A DNA stretch of 64,000 nucleotides from Leucobacter luti (GTDB taxonomy: Bacteria; Actinomycetota; Actinomycetes; Actinomycetales; Microbacteriaceae), in NCBI RefSeq assembly GCF_004217175.1, contig NZ_SHKI01000002.1, positions 62,001-126,000 of the forward strand. The letters run 5' to 3'. The notes beneath the pieces were generated by a model, which saw nothing but the letters and a program-made list of their open reading frames with translations, was not told where the DNA came from and searched no databases. Shown here one piece after another: positions 8,904 to 17,906 of the stretch; the first letter of the stretch is position 1; every line of letters begins with the position of its first letter. Both the position numbers and the translations under genes were made by a program.

Positions 8904-9467
8904 GCAGTCATCTCCTCCCGTCATGCGGGGGGTGCGCGCAGCAGGAAGCCCCCGTTCACCTGTGAGGTGCGCCGGGAGACGCCGAACCAGTATCGTGAGG
9001 CGGGCGCGCGTGTCGCGAGTCCGTCAGGCTCGACGCTGAACCCGATCAGATACCTCCCGGCCTACCACCCTCCCTGCCAGGATCGCGAGTGTCATCGGTG
9101 GAATAGGGTGTCTGCCAGACGCATGATGCGCGAACACCAGACTGATACCAGACCCGAAGTCGCACCCGTCTCTCCCGAACCGCTCGGCATGCGGGGTCCC
9201 GAACTGCCCCCGGGGAGCGTTCCCTCCACAAAAGTCAAAGATGCGCGTTTACCAGACATTCGGCGTGTGGCCCCGCGTGTTTGTCCTGAATGTCGCGGAT
9301 TTCTGGATCTCGGAGGGTGCTGGGCGTGCGTATCTTCACCCGGTCGTTCACCCTGGGAATTCTCAGGTTCGAGTTATCATCAGAGCAGAAACGGCGGGAT
9401 TCCGGGGGTTGTTGACGGAGTGCTGAGCGGTAGGGGTGTGTCGCAGAGTCGGGGAGGTGTAGGCGTT
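8904..9467. other. Divergent intergenic region between ardC operon and sigma-factor gene
   Basis: This 564-bp stretch holds no convincing gene. It must contain the promoter of the minus-strand transfer operon and that of the plus-strand sigma gene. A TTGACG (9412-9417) is a possible -35 for the latter, but no good -10 follows. A GGGGAGG at 9451-9457 is the ribosome site of the sigma gene. Confidence 0.45.
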
Positions 9468-10703
9468 ATGAGTGATGCTGCGTTGCGCCCTTCAGAGCCG
9501 CACCCCTTGCCTCGGGTTGAGGTGCAGGCTTTGGATGACCGTTCGTTGTGTGATCTGGTACGTGCCGGTGCCGACACGGCTACTGGGCGTGCGGCGTTTA
9601 GTGAGTTGTATGCCCGGCATCAGGATGCGGCGTTCTCGCAGGCACTCGTGATGGTGCGTGACCGTGGCAAGGCCGAGGATCTCGTGTCGGAGACCTTTAC
9701 CCGGGTGTTTCGGGCGTTATCCAACGGGAAAGGGCCTACGGATTCGATGCTGGGGTATGTGCTGATCTCGTTGAGGAGCGAAGCGATCCGCACCAGCCAA
9801 GTGGACGCGGGGACGGTGACGGTCGCCCCGGACGTGTTTGCCGAGTTGTTCGACGAGGCCGCCGAGTCCGGGGTCGAGACGCTTGGGGAGCGAGATCAGA
9901 TCGGCCGCGCTTACCGGACGCTCGCCGGCGATGCCCGCCGGGTGCTGTGGCTGCTGGAAGTCGAGGGGGTCACGGCGGAGTCCGCGTCCGAGTATCTGGG
10001 CATGCAGGCCGGTGCGGTGCGGGTGATCGCGCACCGGGCCCGGAAGAAACTTGCCGCAGCATACCTGCAGCAGTACGTCGACTCCCGCGATCCCGGGTGC
10101 GCGGAAACCGCCGGCCTCCTCGGTGAGCATGTGCGGGGCGAACTCGGCAGACGCGATACCGGCAGGGTGGAAGGGCACCTGCCCGGCTGCCCGGATTGCA
10201 GGGTCCAGGTGTCGCGGTTGCGAGACCTCGGACAGCAGCTGCGTGCCTGGGCAGGACCCCTCATCGCCGGCACTGGTATCGCCGGCGCCGTCACCCTCGC
10301 GGGCGGTGAAGCGCCAGCCGCGTCGGCGGCAACCCATGCGCAGCGGTCGGCGGAAGCGGGGCCGACGGCGGGGACGGTGAGCGGCAGCAAGATCGCAGGC
10401 TGGGTGGGACTTGCCGCAGGCATCGCCCTTTTGATCGCCGGCGCGTTCACTCTGTTCCCGATGGACGCCACCGGCACCCCCACTACCCCGACCACGGGCA
10501 CCGAAACGGCCGATGCTCCGGCCATTGACCCCGGAGAGCAGGAAACGACGCCGTCTTCCGTCCCGGAACCCGACGAGCGTCCCCCCGGCACCAGTACTAC
10601 TTCGGATGATGACGCTCCGGAAGAGGGAGGTCCAGAACTTCCCGAGGGTGAACCCGTCGTGTCGCCCGACGATACGACACCGAACTGGATACTCAGGGAC
10701 TAG
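9468..10703 (+). CDS. ECF-like sigma factor fused to zinc-finger anti-sigma and TM domain
   Basis: A 411-aa single-chain protein: sigma-70 region 2 (about residues 37-85; A-E-D-L-V-S-E-T-F-T-R-V-F) and region 4 (about 145-200; A-V-R-V-I-A-H-R-A-R-K-K-L). A cytoplasmic zinc-finger helix of the ZAS type follows (H-L-P-G-C-P-D-C near residue 235), then one TM segment (about 308-330) and an extracellular Pro/Thr/Glu-rich tail. The sigma and its anti-sigma-like tether are thus one membrane protein, so activity would need release by proteolysis or a conformational change. The start ATG at 9468 has GGGGAGG 10 nt upstream. It lies directly before the giant surface protein gene, its likely target. Confidence 0.85.
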   Translation: MSDAALRPSEPHPLPRVEVQALDDRSLCDLVRAGADTATGRAAFSELYARHQDAAFSQALVMVRDRGKAEDLVSETFTRVFRALSNGKGPTDSMLGYVLISLRSEAIRTSQVDAGTVTVAPDVFAELFDEAAESGVETLGERDQIGRAYRTLAGDARRVLWLLEVEGVTAESASEYLGMQAGAVRVIAHRARKKLAAAYLQQYVDSRDPGCAETAGLLGEHVRGELGRRDTGRVEGHLPGCPDCRVQVSRLRDLGQQLRAWAGPLIAGTGIAGAVTLAGGEAPAASAATHAQRSAEAGPTAGTVSGSKIAGWVGLAAGIALLIAGAFTLFPMDATGTPTTPTTGTETADAPAIDPGEQETTPSSVPEPDERPPGTSTTSDDDAPEEGGPELPEGEPVVSPDDTTPNWILRD

Positions 10704-10790
10704 GGCCAGGGAATCTCGATGGCGAGCCTTCCGCGCGTGACGACGTGCGTCCCGCGCGGGCAAAGATTTCCGGTGAATATTCCAGAACCC

Positions 10791-10816
10791 TGTAACACTG
10801 CGCACCCGATGGGGGT
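10791..10816 (+). promoter_or_regulatory. Possible ECF-type promoter upstream of surface protein
   Basis: TGTAAC at 10791-10796 followed about 18 bp later by GTC resembles an ECF sigma promoter (AAC-type -35, CGTC-like -10). It lies about 150 bp before the GTG at 10945. The match is short and the assignment speculative. Confidence 0.25.
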
Positions 10817-10944
10817 CTTTACGTGTGAAGGGATACCCGTCTGCGTGCGCTCTGGTGTGTGCAGATTCCGTGGAGAGCAGGCCCCTGGCGGGGGATCCGC
10901 TTCCTACACGCCCTGTCGTTGTATGGAGAGAACGAGGAGACACA

Positions 10945-11037
10945 GTGCACATCAGTAACCAGTCGCCGGGTCCACGCCCCGCGAGACGACCCCTCATTTT
11001 CGGGGGGGGGGGGGTAAAGTCCTTGCTTCCGTGCTAA
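10945..11037 (+). other. Out-of-phase 5' leader ORF of the surface protein
   Basis: GTG at 10945, preceded by GAGGAGA at a good distance, opens a frame that reads through the G-run (11002-11014) and stops at TAA 11035-11037, giving 30 residues. With 14 or 11 G instead of 13, the same start would read straight into the 1662-aa frame. The joined product has a charged n-region (R-P-A-R-R-P), a hydrophobic core (V-L-A-S-V-L-T-V-A-L-A-F) and a signal-peptidase site near A-T-V-S-W-A. This is therefore the true N-terminus of the downstream protein, currently out of frame. Confidence 0.75.
11002..11014 (+). repeat. Poly-G tract (13 G), probable phase-variation switch
   Basis: Thirteen consecutive G between the ribosome-bound start (10945) and the signal-peptide core of the large surface protein. 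Homopolymer runs of this length are prone to slipped-strand mispairing. The present length puts start and body out of frame, and a change of +1 or -2 restores it. Confidence 0.85.
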
Positions 11038-14000
11038 CGGTCGCGTTGGCGTTCACCCTGACTCCCGCGACGGTGTCGTGGGCAGAAGACCCCGACACCG
11101 CGACCGAGGCGCCCACGACCAACGCCCCGCAGACCGACTCCCCGGCAGGAGATGCACCCAGCCTGGACGTTCCTGAGGGTGACGCTCCCGTGCAAGGGGA
11201 CACAGGGGACGCGCCTGCCAGTGATGATGCCGGCGATGATGTCCCGGTCGTGCCGCTCGATATCGACGACCCCGACCCGACGCTGCCGACGCTCGCACTC
11301 GATGTGCGCATCAAGTCCGACGGCACCCCGGGCTGGGATGCCGATAGCAACGCGGGTAACGACTCGGGCCCGAACAACGGGGTCGTGCGCGTGAACGATA
11401 CCGTCACCTACGAGGTCGAGTACGCCGTCCCTTCGAGCATGGCGGAGAACACGACGTTCACGATCACGTTCCCCAAAGGCATGGAGATCACCGAACTCCC
11501 CGGCTTCTGCCAGGCCGACGGGTCATCGATCACCCCGGCGACTGCGGGTGAGCCTACGATCCCGCTGACCGCGGACTCGATCGATGAACTCGAAGAGCAG
11601 ACCCTGGTCTGCAACCGTGGCACGATCGTGTCCGGCACCGACATCGTCGACGTGACCGTGAAGGTCCTGAACCTCGCCCACCAGGGCGAGGACCTCCCCA
11701 TCACCGCGGCACAGATCGTCGCCGACGGGTACAACGGTGTCGCGATCGACACAGCTGACCTTCCCAACGTGAAGGCATCGGCGCGGTTAATGTGGGACAT
11801 CTCGAAGAATGGTGTCGCGCTGCAGGAGAACACCGGATACCACTATGTTCCGATCAATACTCAGTGCCCCTGGGACACGGCTCGTACGTGCAAGCAGACC
11901 ACTTACCACGTGTTGTTCTCCGCTCCTGCAGGTGGCAAGGGGGCCATGCCGGCGATCGGCGATATCACCTTCACCGATGATCTCTCGCCCGCGGCGATGT
12001 ATCCGTCGCTCTCCGGGACCGACATCGATGCGATCGAGGCCGACCTCGAAAAGTACGGCTCTCGTGCGTACAACGGGGGGACCGGTTACGGCGTTCCCGG
12101 CGCCAATGCCACTGGAGTGCAAGAAGGGACGTCTCGTAATGAGACGAACTCGGTACGTGATTCCGGCACGATGAGTATCTTGCAGGCAGGCCCAGGAACA
12201 CCTGTCGCGCTCACCATCAAGGCTCCCGACATGAGCCTGCGTACCTATCCCAGCGAGGCTCTACGCCCGGTCGGTACCGCTCTGCCTGGAGACGCAGCCT
12301 ACGCTATTGCGCAGGCAATTAACGTGTACACCCCGGTGGATGTCATCCGCGACTTCGGTACCGAATCCTCGACACATACCTCTTGGACACTCCCGACATT
12401 CAACTCATACACCGACCTCGACATCAGAGGCTTCGATCCGGTCAGTGACGTGCAGACCTCGGTCGATCAGCCCGGCGAAAACGCGACGAGCCTGCCAACT
12501 GGGGTCACTGGCCCCGTGCATTGGAACGATTACCGCACGACGACGCCCATCGTCGAGCTCACGGGGGGATTCAGAAAGCGGTTCGCTGGGCTCCCCGGCG
12601 CCGAGGGCAACATGACCTCGACGGAGTTCTCGCCAAGCAACAATATCCATGGTGAAGGACCTCCTGGGGGAGCCACGATCAACAGTGGTGGTATCACCGT
12701 GGCGCCGACGCAGACTGTGACTTCGCAGCTGTTCTTCCGAGGAACCAGGCCGGATGCGCCTGCGCCGGTGAGCGCGATTGGATGTGATGCGTGGGACAAT
12801 ACGAAACTCAACCTGCACGCGGTGGATGCTCCCGCGGCTGTGGGCGCTGGATACGTCTCTGCAATGCAGCGAGTGCCTTCAGAAGGCGAAGCGGTCTGGG
12901 TCTCCGGCTACAACAATGTGCCCGGAACATACTTCGCGACGCAGAAGAGCCAGGTGCCGAACGTGACGTTCCAGTACTCGGCTGCTCCCGGCGCTGAAGG
13001 CGCGGCTACCGAGTGCGGCGATGCGCAGGGGCCCTGGTACGACGACCCTTCGGAGGTTCCCGGCAACGATACTGCACTTGCCGCAGACGGGATCTATACC
13101 GCTGTGGCTCGGGTCCGCGCCTTCGTGAACCTGCCTGAACCGGTCTCCAACAACGCGATCCTGGGCGACGGGGTCTACCTTGTGATCTCGATCGCGCTTC
13201 GCGCAGCTGACAACGGCATGCCCACGGGAACGACCCTGCCGAATTACGGCGGTGTGAAAATGGTCATCGGCGAAGAACTGACGTCTGAGGAACTCCTCGC
13301 GCATGCCAATAACTGGTCGCAGGCGACTTACAATCCTGAGTCGCATGCGGGTTCGGGCGGTGACCGTCTCATCCTTGCCCATGCGCAGGCCCGTATCGAT
13401 AAGCAGGTGCGCAAGGGTGACAGTGGCCAGTTCTCGGATACTCCTCCCCAGACTACGGGCGGTGATCTGGTGCAGTACCGTTTGCAGCCGTCTTTGACCT
13501 CGGGTGCCGCCACTCCAGGCATCTTGAAGGATGTCTGGGTCGAGGATTGCCTCCCCGGATCTCAGAACTACGCCTCGGCGTCGCTCACACCGGTACTCGT
13601 GCAGTCCAGCACGCCGGCGGACGCGAAGCGCCCCGCCTGCGCGACCGGTGAAACATACATTCGCTGGGTGATTCCGCAGCACGAGGTCAACAAGGCGATG
13701 GATCCGATCATCATGTCGGTGACCGTCGACCCGACCGCCGAGGACGGCGTCTACGAGAACACGGTCGTAGTGTGGGCGCAGGACGACGCGTCGACGCTCG
13801 CGCAGCGTTCGGACGAGGCGCAGATCCAGATCTCGAACATCCGCGGTGTGCGCATCACGAAGCAGCCGCTGACGCCCGTGGTGCAGGTGAACCGCGCCGG
13901 GCAGACGAACAACGAGCTGAACGAGTGGTCGGTGAGGTTCTCGAACCGCCTGCCGGGCAATGCTCCGGTGCCGAACGATCCGGACATCATCGACGTGCTC

Positions 14001-16019
14001 CCGAAGCAGGGGGTGCTAGGGTCTGATTTCCATGGTTCATTCACGTTCCACTCTGCCGAGGTGACCGATGGCAGTATTCAGGGCCAGCAGGTGCGTATCC
14101 TCTACACAAAGAACGCGAACCCGTCGGAAGACCCGAGGAACGCGCGGAACGGTGCGACGGGGAACATCACCTGGTGTGATGCCGATGCTGGCGGTGCTGT
14201 GGCATCCGGCAGCGGGACAGTGGCTGATTGCCCGGCGTCTGCATCTGAGGTGACTGCAGTGCGTGTGCAGCGTCCTGGCCCATTCTCCACGGGCTCCGCG
14301 ATCGAGTTCACGATCCGTATGGTCGGTGTCGATAACCGCGGCGGGGACGTGTACGTGAACCGGGCGACCGGGTACGCGGACGGCCTGGAGAACGCGGTGC
14401 GTTCGGCGGAGTCCCCGGAGGTCGCGATCGAGTCCTCGATCGGTGACACCACGTGGTGGGACTTCAACCGTGATGGTGTGCAGAACCAGTGGCAGGGATC
14501 ACCCGAGCAGCCCGCGACCGGCATTCCCGTGCGCGTCACGGGCACCGACGATCTCGGGAACTTGGTCGATATCTCCACCACTACCGGCGATGACGGGAAG
14601 TACGTCTTCGAGCAGTTGCGTTCCTCGAACGCGGACGGCTACACGGTGACGTTCACGAGGCCCGACGGGACGGAGTTCACGGTGAAGGCCGCGGGCGACG
14701 ACCGGGCGGCCGACTCGAACGCCGACCCCGCAACGGGCACGGCAGACGCGCTCGTCCTGGGCCGTGACACGCACGATCTCACGATCGACGCGGGCCTGCT
14801 GCCCTATGGCGGGGTGCAGATCAACAAGGCGCTGACGGGGGCCGGGGCGGGCGAGTTCGCAGCCACCGACGTCCTGAAGTTCCAGGTCGTGTGCACCTTC
14901 GACCCGCAGCTCGACGGGGTCGCAGCTGTCGAGGTGCTGAATCAAGAGGTCACGCTGCCGGTGAACGGTGCGAACGCGGTCACCAGTGACGTGATGGCCG
15001 GCCTGCCGGCGTTCTCGTCGTGCACGATCACCGAAACCGACCACGGTTCCGCTGACGCGCCCGCCGCGCCGGTCACGGTGACCGTGCCGTGGGATGCGGT
15101 CGAGGAGCAGTCTGGGACCGTGACCGGTTCCATGACGAACTTCGTCTCCGCAGGCTCCGTGCAGGTGTCGAAGACCCTCGCGGGCGACGACATCGCGGTT
15201 GCGGCCGCGGCGGATCGCATGTTCGAGATCCTCACCACCTGCCAGATCGAGGAAGAGAACGACCTCGGCGAAACGATCCTCACGGACGTGTACTCAGGTG
15301 TCGTGAAGATCAAGGGCGGGCAGACGAAGTACCTCGTCGACGACAACGAGCAGCCGCGGCTGCTGCCGCTTGACGCTCGCTGCTTCGGCGAAGAAGTCAA
15401 CACCGGTGGTGCTGCAGAGTCCACTGTCGACTTCGACTCGTGGGAGAACTCGGTGCCCGTCACTTCCGGGACCCCGGACGAGTTGCAGGTCCTCACGATC
15501 TCGGCCGTCAACACCTTCGAGAACGCGGAACTCACCGTCTCCAAGAAGGTCGAAGGCCCCGGCACCGGCGGCTTCTACGACTTCACCCTCGCCTGCACCA
15601 TTCCAGGTGTTGGCGAGAACGGTGAGGTCGCAGACGGCGAGTACGTGCTCCCTGCGGCAGACGCCAAGTTCCGTCTGAAGGATGGTGAGTCGCGTACGAT
15701 CCAGGTGCCTGCCGGGGTGTCGTGCCAGGTGAAGGAGACCAACGTCCCGGACGGGGCGAAGGTCACCATCACCGACAGTGACGAGTCGACCGAAGGCGGG
15801 GCAAGCGACGGCATTCTCGTGAACCTCACCGGTTCGGACAACACGGCGAAGGTCACAAACACCTTCCCGCCGAAGCCGCCGCTCGCGATCACTGGCGGGC
15901 AGATGCTCGGTGCCGCAGGCCTCCTGGGCGCGGGTCTCCTGCTGGTGGGCGGGGCACTGTTCCTGCTCCGCAACCGACGCAAGGAAGACGACCCCACGGC
16001 AACCCCCGCACACGGGTAA
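11031..16019 (+). CDS. Giant LAITG-anchored surface protein with SdrD-B and DUF5979-type repeats
   Basis: A 1662-codon frame (GTG at 11031 is only its first possible start; the natural N-terminus is at 10945, see the G-run). It is a predicted cell-wall-anchored adhesin. Order: remainder of a signal peptide ending near S-W-A; acidic Asp/Pro/Thr linker to about residue 75; large beta-rich region with DUF11/isopeptide-like domains (100-1130); an SdrD-B/Cna-B-like domain (about 1136-1215; W-D-F-N-R-D-G-V-Q-N); three DUF5979-like repeats (about 1261, 1376 and 1499, each with V-x-K-x-L/V-x-G); sorting signal L-A-I-T-G at about 1618, a TM helix and R-N-R-R-K tail. LAxTG suggests a class E sortase, not encoded in the window. 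It sits behind the sigma/anti-sigma fusion gene. Confidence 0.85.
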   Translation: MLTVALAFTLTPATVSWAEDPDTATEAPTTNAPQTDSPAGDAPSLDVPEGDAPVQGDTGDAPASDDAGDDVPVVPLDIDDPDPTLPTLALDVRIKSDGTPGWDADSNAGNDSGPNNGVVRVNDTVTYEVEYAVPSSMAENTTFTITFPKGMEITELPGFCQADGSSITPATAGEPTIPLTADSIDELEEQTLVCNRGTIVSGTDIVDVTVKVLNLAHQGEDLPITAAQIVADGYNGVAIDTADLPNVKASARLMWDISKNGVALQENTGYHYVPINTQCPWDTARTCKQTTYHVLFSAPAGGKGAMPAIGDITFTDDLSPAAMYPSLSGTDIDAIEADLEKYGSRAYNGGTGYGVPGANATGVQEGTSRNETNSVRDSGTMSILQAGPGTPVALTIKAPDMSLRTYPSEALRPVGTALPGDAAYAIAQAINVYTPVDVIRDFGTESSTHTSWTLPTFNSYTDLDIRGFDPVSDVQTSVDQPGENATSLPTGVTGPVHWNDYRTTTPIVELTGGFRKRFAGLPGAEGNMTSTEFSPSNNIHGEGPPGGATINSGGITVAPTQTVTSQLFFRGTRPDAPAPVSAIGCDAWDNTKLNLHAVDAPAAVGAGYVSAMQRVPSEGEAVWVSGYNNVPGTYFATQKSQVPNVTFQYSAAPGAEGAATECGDAQGPWYDDPSEVPGNDTALAADGIYTAVARVRAFVNLPEPVSNNAILGDGVYLVISIALRAADNGMPTGTTLPNYGGVKMVIGEELTSEELLAHANNWSQATYNPESHAGSGGDRLILAHAQARIDKQVRKGDSGQFSDTPPQTTGGDLVQYRLQPSLTSGAATPGILKDVWVEDCLPGSQNYASASLTPVLVQSSTPADAKRPACATGETYIRWVIPQHEVNKAMDPIIMSVTVDPTAEDGVYENTVVVWAQDDASTLAQRSDEAQIQISNIRGVRITKQPLTPVVQVNRAGQTNNELNEWSVRFSNRLPGNAPVPNDPDIIDVLPKQGVLGSDFHGSFTFHSAEVTDGSIQGQQVRILYTKNANPSEDPRNARNGATGNITWCDADAGGAVASGSGTVADCPASASEVTAVRVQRPGPFSTGSAIEFTIRMVGVDNRGGDVYVNRATGYADGLENAVRSAESPEVAIESSIGDTTWWDFNRDGVQNQWQGSPEQPATGIPVRVTGTDDLGNLVDISTTTGDDGKYVFEQLRSSNADGYTVTFTRPDGTEFTVKAAGDDRAADSNADPATGTADALVLGRDTHDLTIDAGLLPYGGVQINKALTGAGAGEFAATDVLKFQVVCTFDPQLDGVAAVEVLNQEVTLPVNGANAVTSDVMAGLPAFSSCTITETDHGSADAPAAPVTVTVPWDAVEEQSGTVTGSMTNFVSAGSVQVSKTLAGDDIAVAAAADRMFEILTTCQIEEENDLGETILTDVYSGVVKIKGGQTKYLVDDNEQPRLLPLDARCFGEEVNTGGAAESTVDFDSWENSVPVTSGTPDELQVLTISAVNTFENAELTVSKKVEGPGTGGFYDFTLACTIPGVGENGEVADGEYVLPAADAKFRLKDGESRTIQVPAGVSCQVKETNVPDGAKVTITDSDESTEGGASDGILVNLTGSDNTAKVTNTFPPKPPLAITGGQMLGAAGLLGAGLLLVGGALFLLRNRRKEDDPTATPAHG

Positions 16020-16037
16020 CCCAACACGCGGCCCCAC

Positions 16038-16071
16038 CCCGTCTCCGGCGTTGAAAAGCGCCGGAGACGGG
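16038..16071 (+). terminator. Hairpin terminator after surface protein gene
   Basis: A perfect 13-bp stem (16038-16050 with 16059-16071, arms CCCGTCTCCGGCG / CGCCGGAGACGGG) with an 8-nt loop, 18 bp after the stop codon. There is no U-tract, which is usual in high-GC actinobacteria. Confidence 0.75.
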
Positions 16072-16750
16072 TACAAGGACCCCTGGAACTCGTGGACGAC
16101 TGAACGTGGCGCTGCGGGTTCTGGCCACCCCCGGAACACTGTCTCGCATGCGGGGCGAGCCGCCAGAACCCACCCCATCCCAGCCGCCCGCACCACATGC
16201 GAAAGGACAGCTTTCCTCAAGAGCACGCATTCTTCGCACCGCTCCCACTTTCCTTAGATTCCCTGGACCCCGGTTCCCCCCGATCCGGCGTTCAAGACCA
16301 GACCGCCCGCACCAGAGATGGTGCAGGCGACCGGCCCGTCACCCCCTTTCCCGGGTCTCCCTCCCGCCCCGCACCCCAGGAACCTTCCGCGCCACCCTCT
16401 CCCTCCCCCTTCTGGGAGGCGCGTTTTCTCCGAGGTTCCGGTGGTCGCGGGGAGGGGTGACGGCCGCCGTCGAGACTCCCACCGATGCCCTACAGGGTCA
16501 TGACAACCACACACGGCATCGCCTCGGCGGCACCCCACGGTGCGGCTCTGGACCCCGATGACTCCCCTCACGGAGACGAGAACCCAGCCCCTTATCGGGG
16601 AGGAGAGGTCTCTGACTCCGTCCCAGGGAGACGCCGGGCTTCCAGAGCCGCACCACCCCCAACCCCAGAACGCCCCGAAACGCCTCCCCGCGCAGACACA
16701 CGCCAGGACAGCGTTCTCCCCGGTGGCACCGACATACGAAGACCGGAGAG
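16072..16750. other. Non-coding stretch between surface protein and AraC regulator
   Basis: About 680 bp very rich in C and Pro-like codons in several frames. No frame has a ribosome site, start and codon pattern that convinces. It probably contains the araC promoter; nothing else was recognised. Confidence 0.4.
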
Positions 16751-17743
16751 ATGCACCAAGACCCCTCCCAACGGCAGGACGAGACCGCTCTCGCCCCCGG
16801 GATGGACGGAGCCTTGCCGCACCGTTTCCTCGCCACCGGTGGCGATGTCCTTCCAGCAGTCCGGGGAGTGCCGCTCACGATCGTCACCACCGTGATGGAT
16901 GCGCCCGCGCGCCTGCAGGACCCGAGGATCGTGTACAAGTTCGTTCGGGCCGGGAGGGCGCAGTTCGCGTCCCCGGCCGGGAAGCTGCCGCTTTCCGCGG
17001 GAGACGTGCTCGCTATCGACGCGGGCGTGAGCTACCAGATCACCCCAGGCCCCGGGTACGAGGTGACCCGGGTCGGGTTCGACCGCCGCTATATCATCGA
17101 CGAGCTCTACTGGCTCTACACCGGCCTCCTCCCAGACCGTGCCGCAGCGAAGCGCATGCTCGACGCCATCTACCGCGCCCCGATCCACGAGACCCGCCTC
17201 ACCGAGCCGGTCCTTCGCCGGGTCTGCGACGTCCTCGACCGCCTCGACGACGCCCTCTCGCTCCCTCTCGGCCTGGAACACCATGCGCAGGCGATGAGCT
17301 TGTCCTGGACTCTCATCACCGAACTCGGGAGTCTCCACGCCACCCCGCCCGCGGATCCCGGCATCCCGGCCACCGCACACGCTCTCGATCTCGGGGCACG
17401 CCGTGCCGGGCCGAGACCCGAGGCTCGCATGGTTGCGGAACTCCTCGCTGCAGAGCCCGACGCCCGCTGGACGACCGTAGGGCTCGCCGCCCGCGTGCAT
17501 CTGTCCCCGTCGCAACTGCGGCGCGTGTTCACTGCCACCTACGGGATACCTCCCGCTACCTATCTCGCCCGCGCCCGCGCCTACCGCATGGCCGCCCTCC
17601 TTAGCGAACACCCAGGCGTCAGCATCGCAGAAGCCGCGAGGCTTGCCGGATGGCACAGCCGCACCCACGCCACCGCCGCATTCACCAGGCACCACGGCAT
17701 CACCCCCACCCAGTACCGGGCCCGCCACCGCGACGCTTCCTGA
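16751..17743 (+). CDS. AraC-family transcriptional regulator
   Basis: A 330-aa regulator with an N-terminal cupin-like sensor (about residues 40-125; L-P-L-S-A-G-D-V-L-A-I-D) and a C-terminal double HTH of AraC type (about 225-325; T-T-V-G-L-A-A-R-V-H-L-S-P-S-Q-L-R-R-V-F and A-E-A-A-R-L-A-G-W-H-S). The GGAGAG motif abuts the ATG at 16751, which is unusually close; an ATG at 16802 is an alternative start. Target genes are unknown. It may act on the surface protein or on the transfer genes. Confidence 0.8.
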   Translation: MHQDPSQRQDETALAPGMDGALPHRFLATGGDVLPAVRGVPLTIVTTVMDAPARLQDPRIVYKFVRAGRAQFASPAGKLPLSAGDVLAIDAGVSYQITPGPGYEVTRVGFDRRYIIDELYWLYTGLLPDRAAAKRMLDAIYRAPIHETRLTEPVLRRVCDVLDRLDDALSLPLGLEHHAQAMSLSWTLITELGSLHATPPADPGIPATAHALDLGARRAGPRPEARMVAELLAAEPDARWTTVGLAARVHLSPSQLRRVFTATYGIPPATYLARARAYRMAALLSEHPGVSIAEAARLAGWHSRTHATAAFTRHHGITPTQYRARHRDAS

Positions 17744-17845
17744 AGTCACGAACGGCAGGCGGCGCGCACAGGCGAGAGCCTGCGCCATGCCGCTGGCGAG
17801 GCGTCGCAGACGACTCATTGCTCGAATTCGGCACCCCGAAGTTGC

Positions 17846-17861
17846 GTAAAACAGACTTTAC
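17846..17861. promoter_or_regulatory. Operator 1 (GTAAA-N6-TTTAC) on the -35 region
   Basis: GTAAAACAGACTTTAC, a dyad with GTAAA/TTTAC arms. It covers a TTTACA -35 box (17857-17862) of the promoter of the membrane-protein/XRE operon. A second copy lies 32 bp downstream. Confidence 0.6.
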
Positions 17862-17884
17862 ATGTCAAGCTGTTGATGTAAAAT
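17857..17884 (+). promoter_or_regulatory. Promoter of membrane-protein/XRE pair
   Basis: -35 TTTACA (17857-17862), 16-bp spacer, -10 TAAAAT (17879-17884), about 22 bp before the GTG at 17907. Both boxes are covered by copies of one dyad, so repression by the XRE protein encoded in the same operon is likely. Confidence 0.55.
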
Positions 17885-17893
17885 ACACTTTAC
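17878..17893. promoter_or_regulatory. Operator 2 (GTAAA-N6-TTTAC) on the -10 region
   Basis: GTAAAATACACTTTAC, matching operator 1 in 14 of 16 positions and centred 32 bp (three helical turns) from it, overlapping the -10 box. Confidence 0.6.
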
Positions 17894-17906
17894 GGAATGG
17901 AGCAAT

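Noticed and set aside
11031..11041. GTG at 11031 as the natural start of the giant surface protein
   Set aside because: It has no ribosome site and would cut the signal peptide; 10945 fits better once the G-run is in phase.
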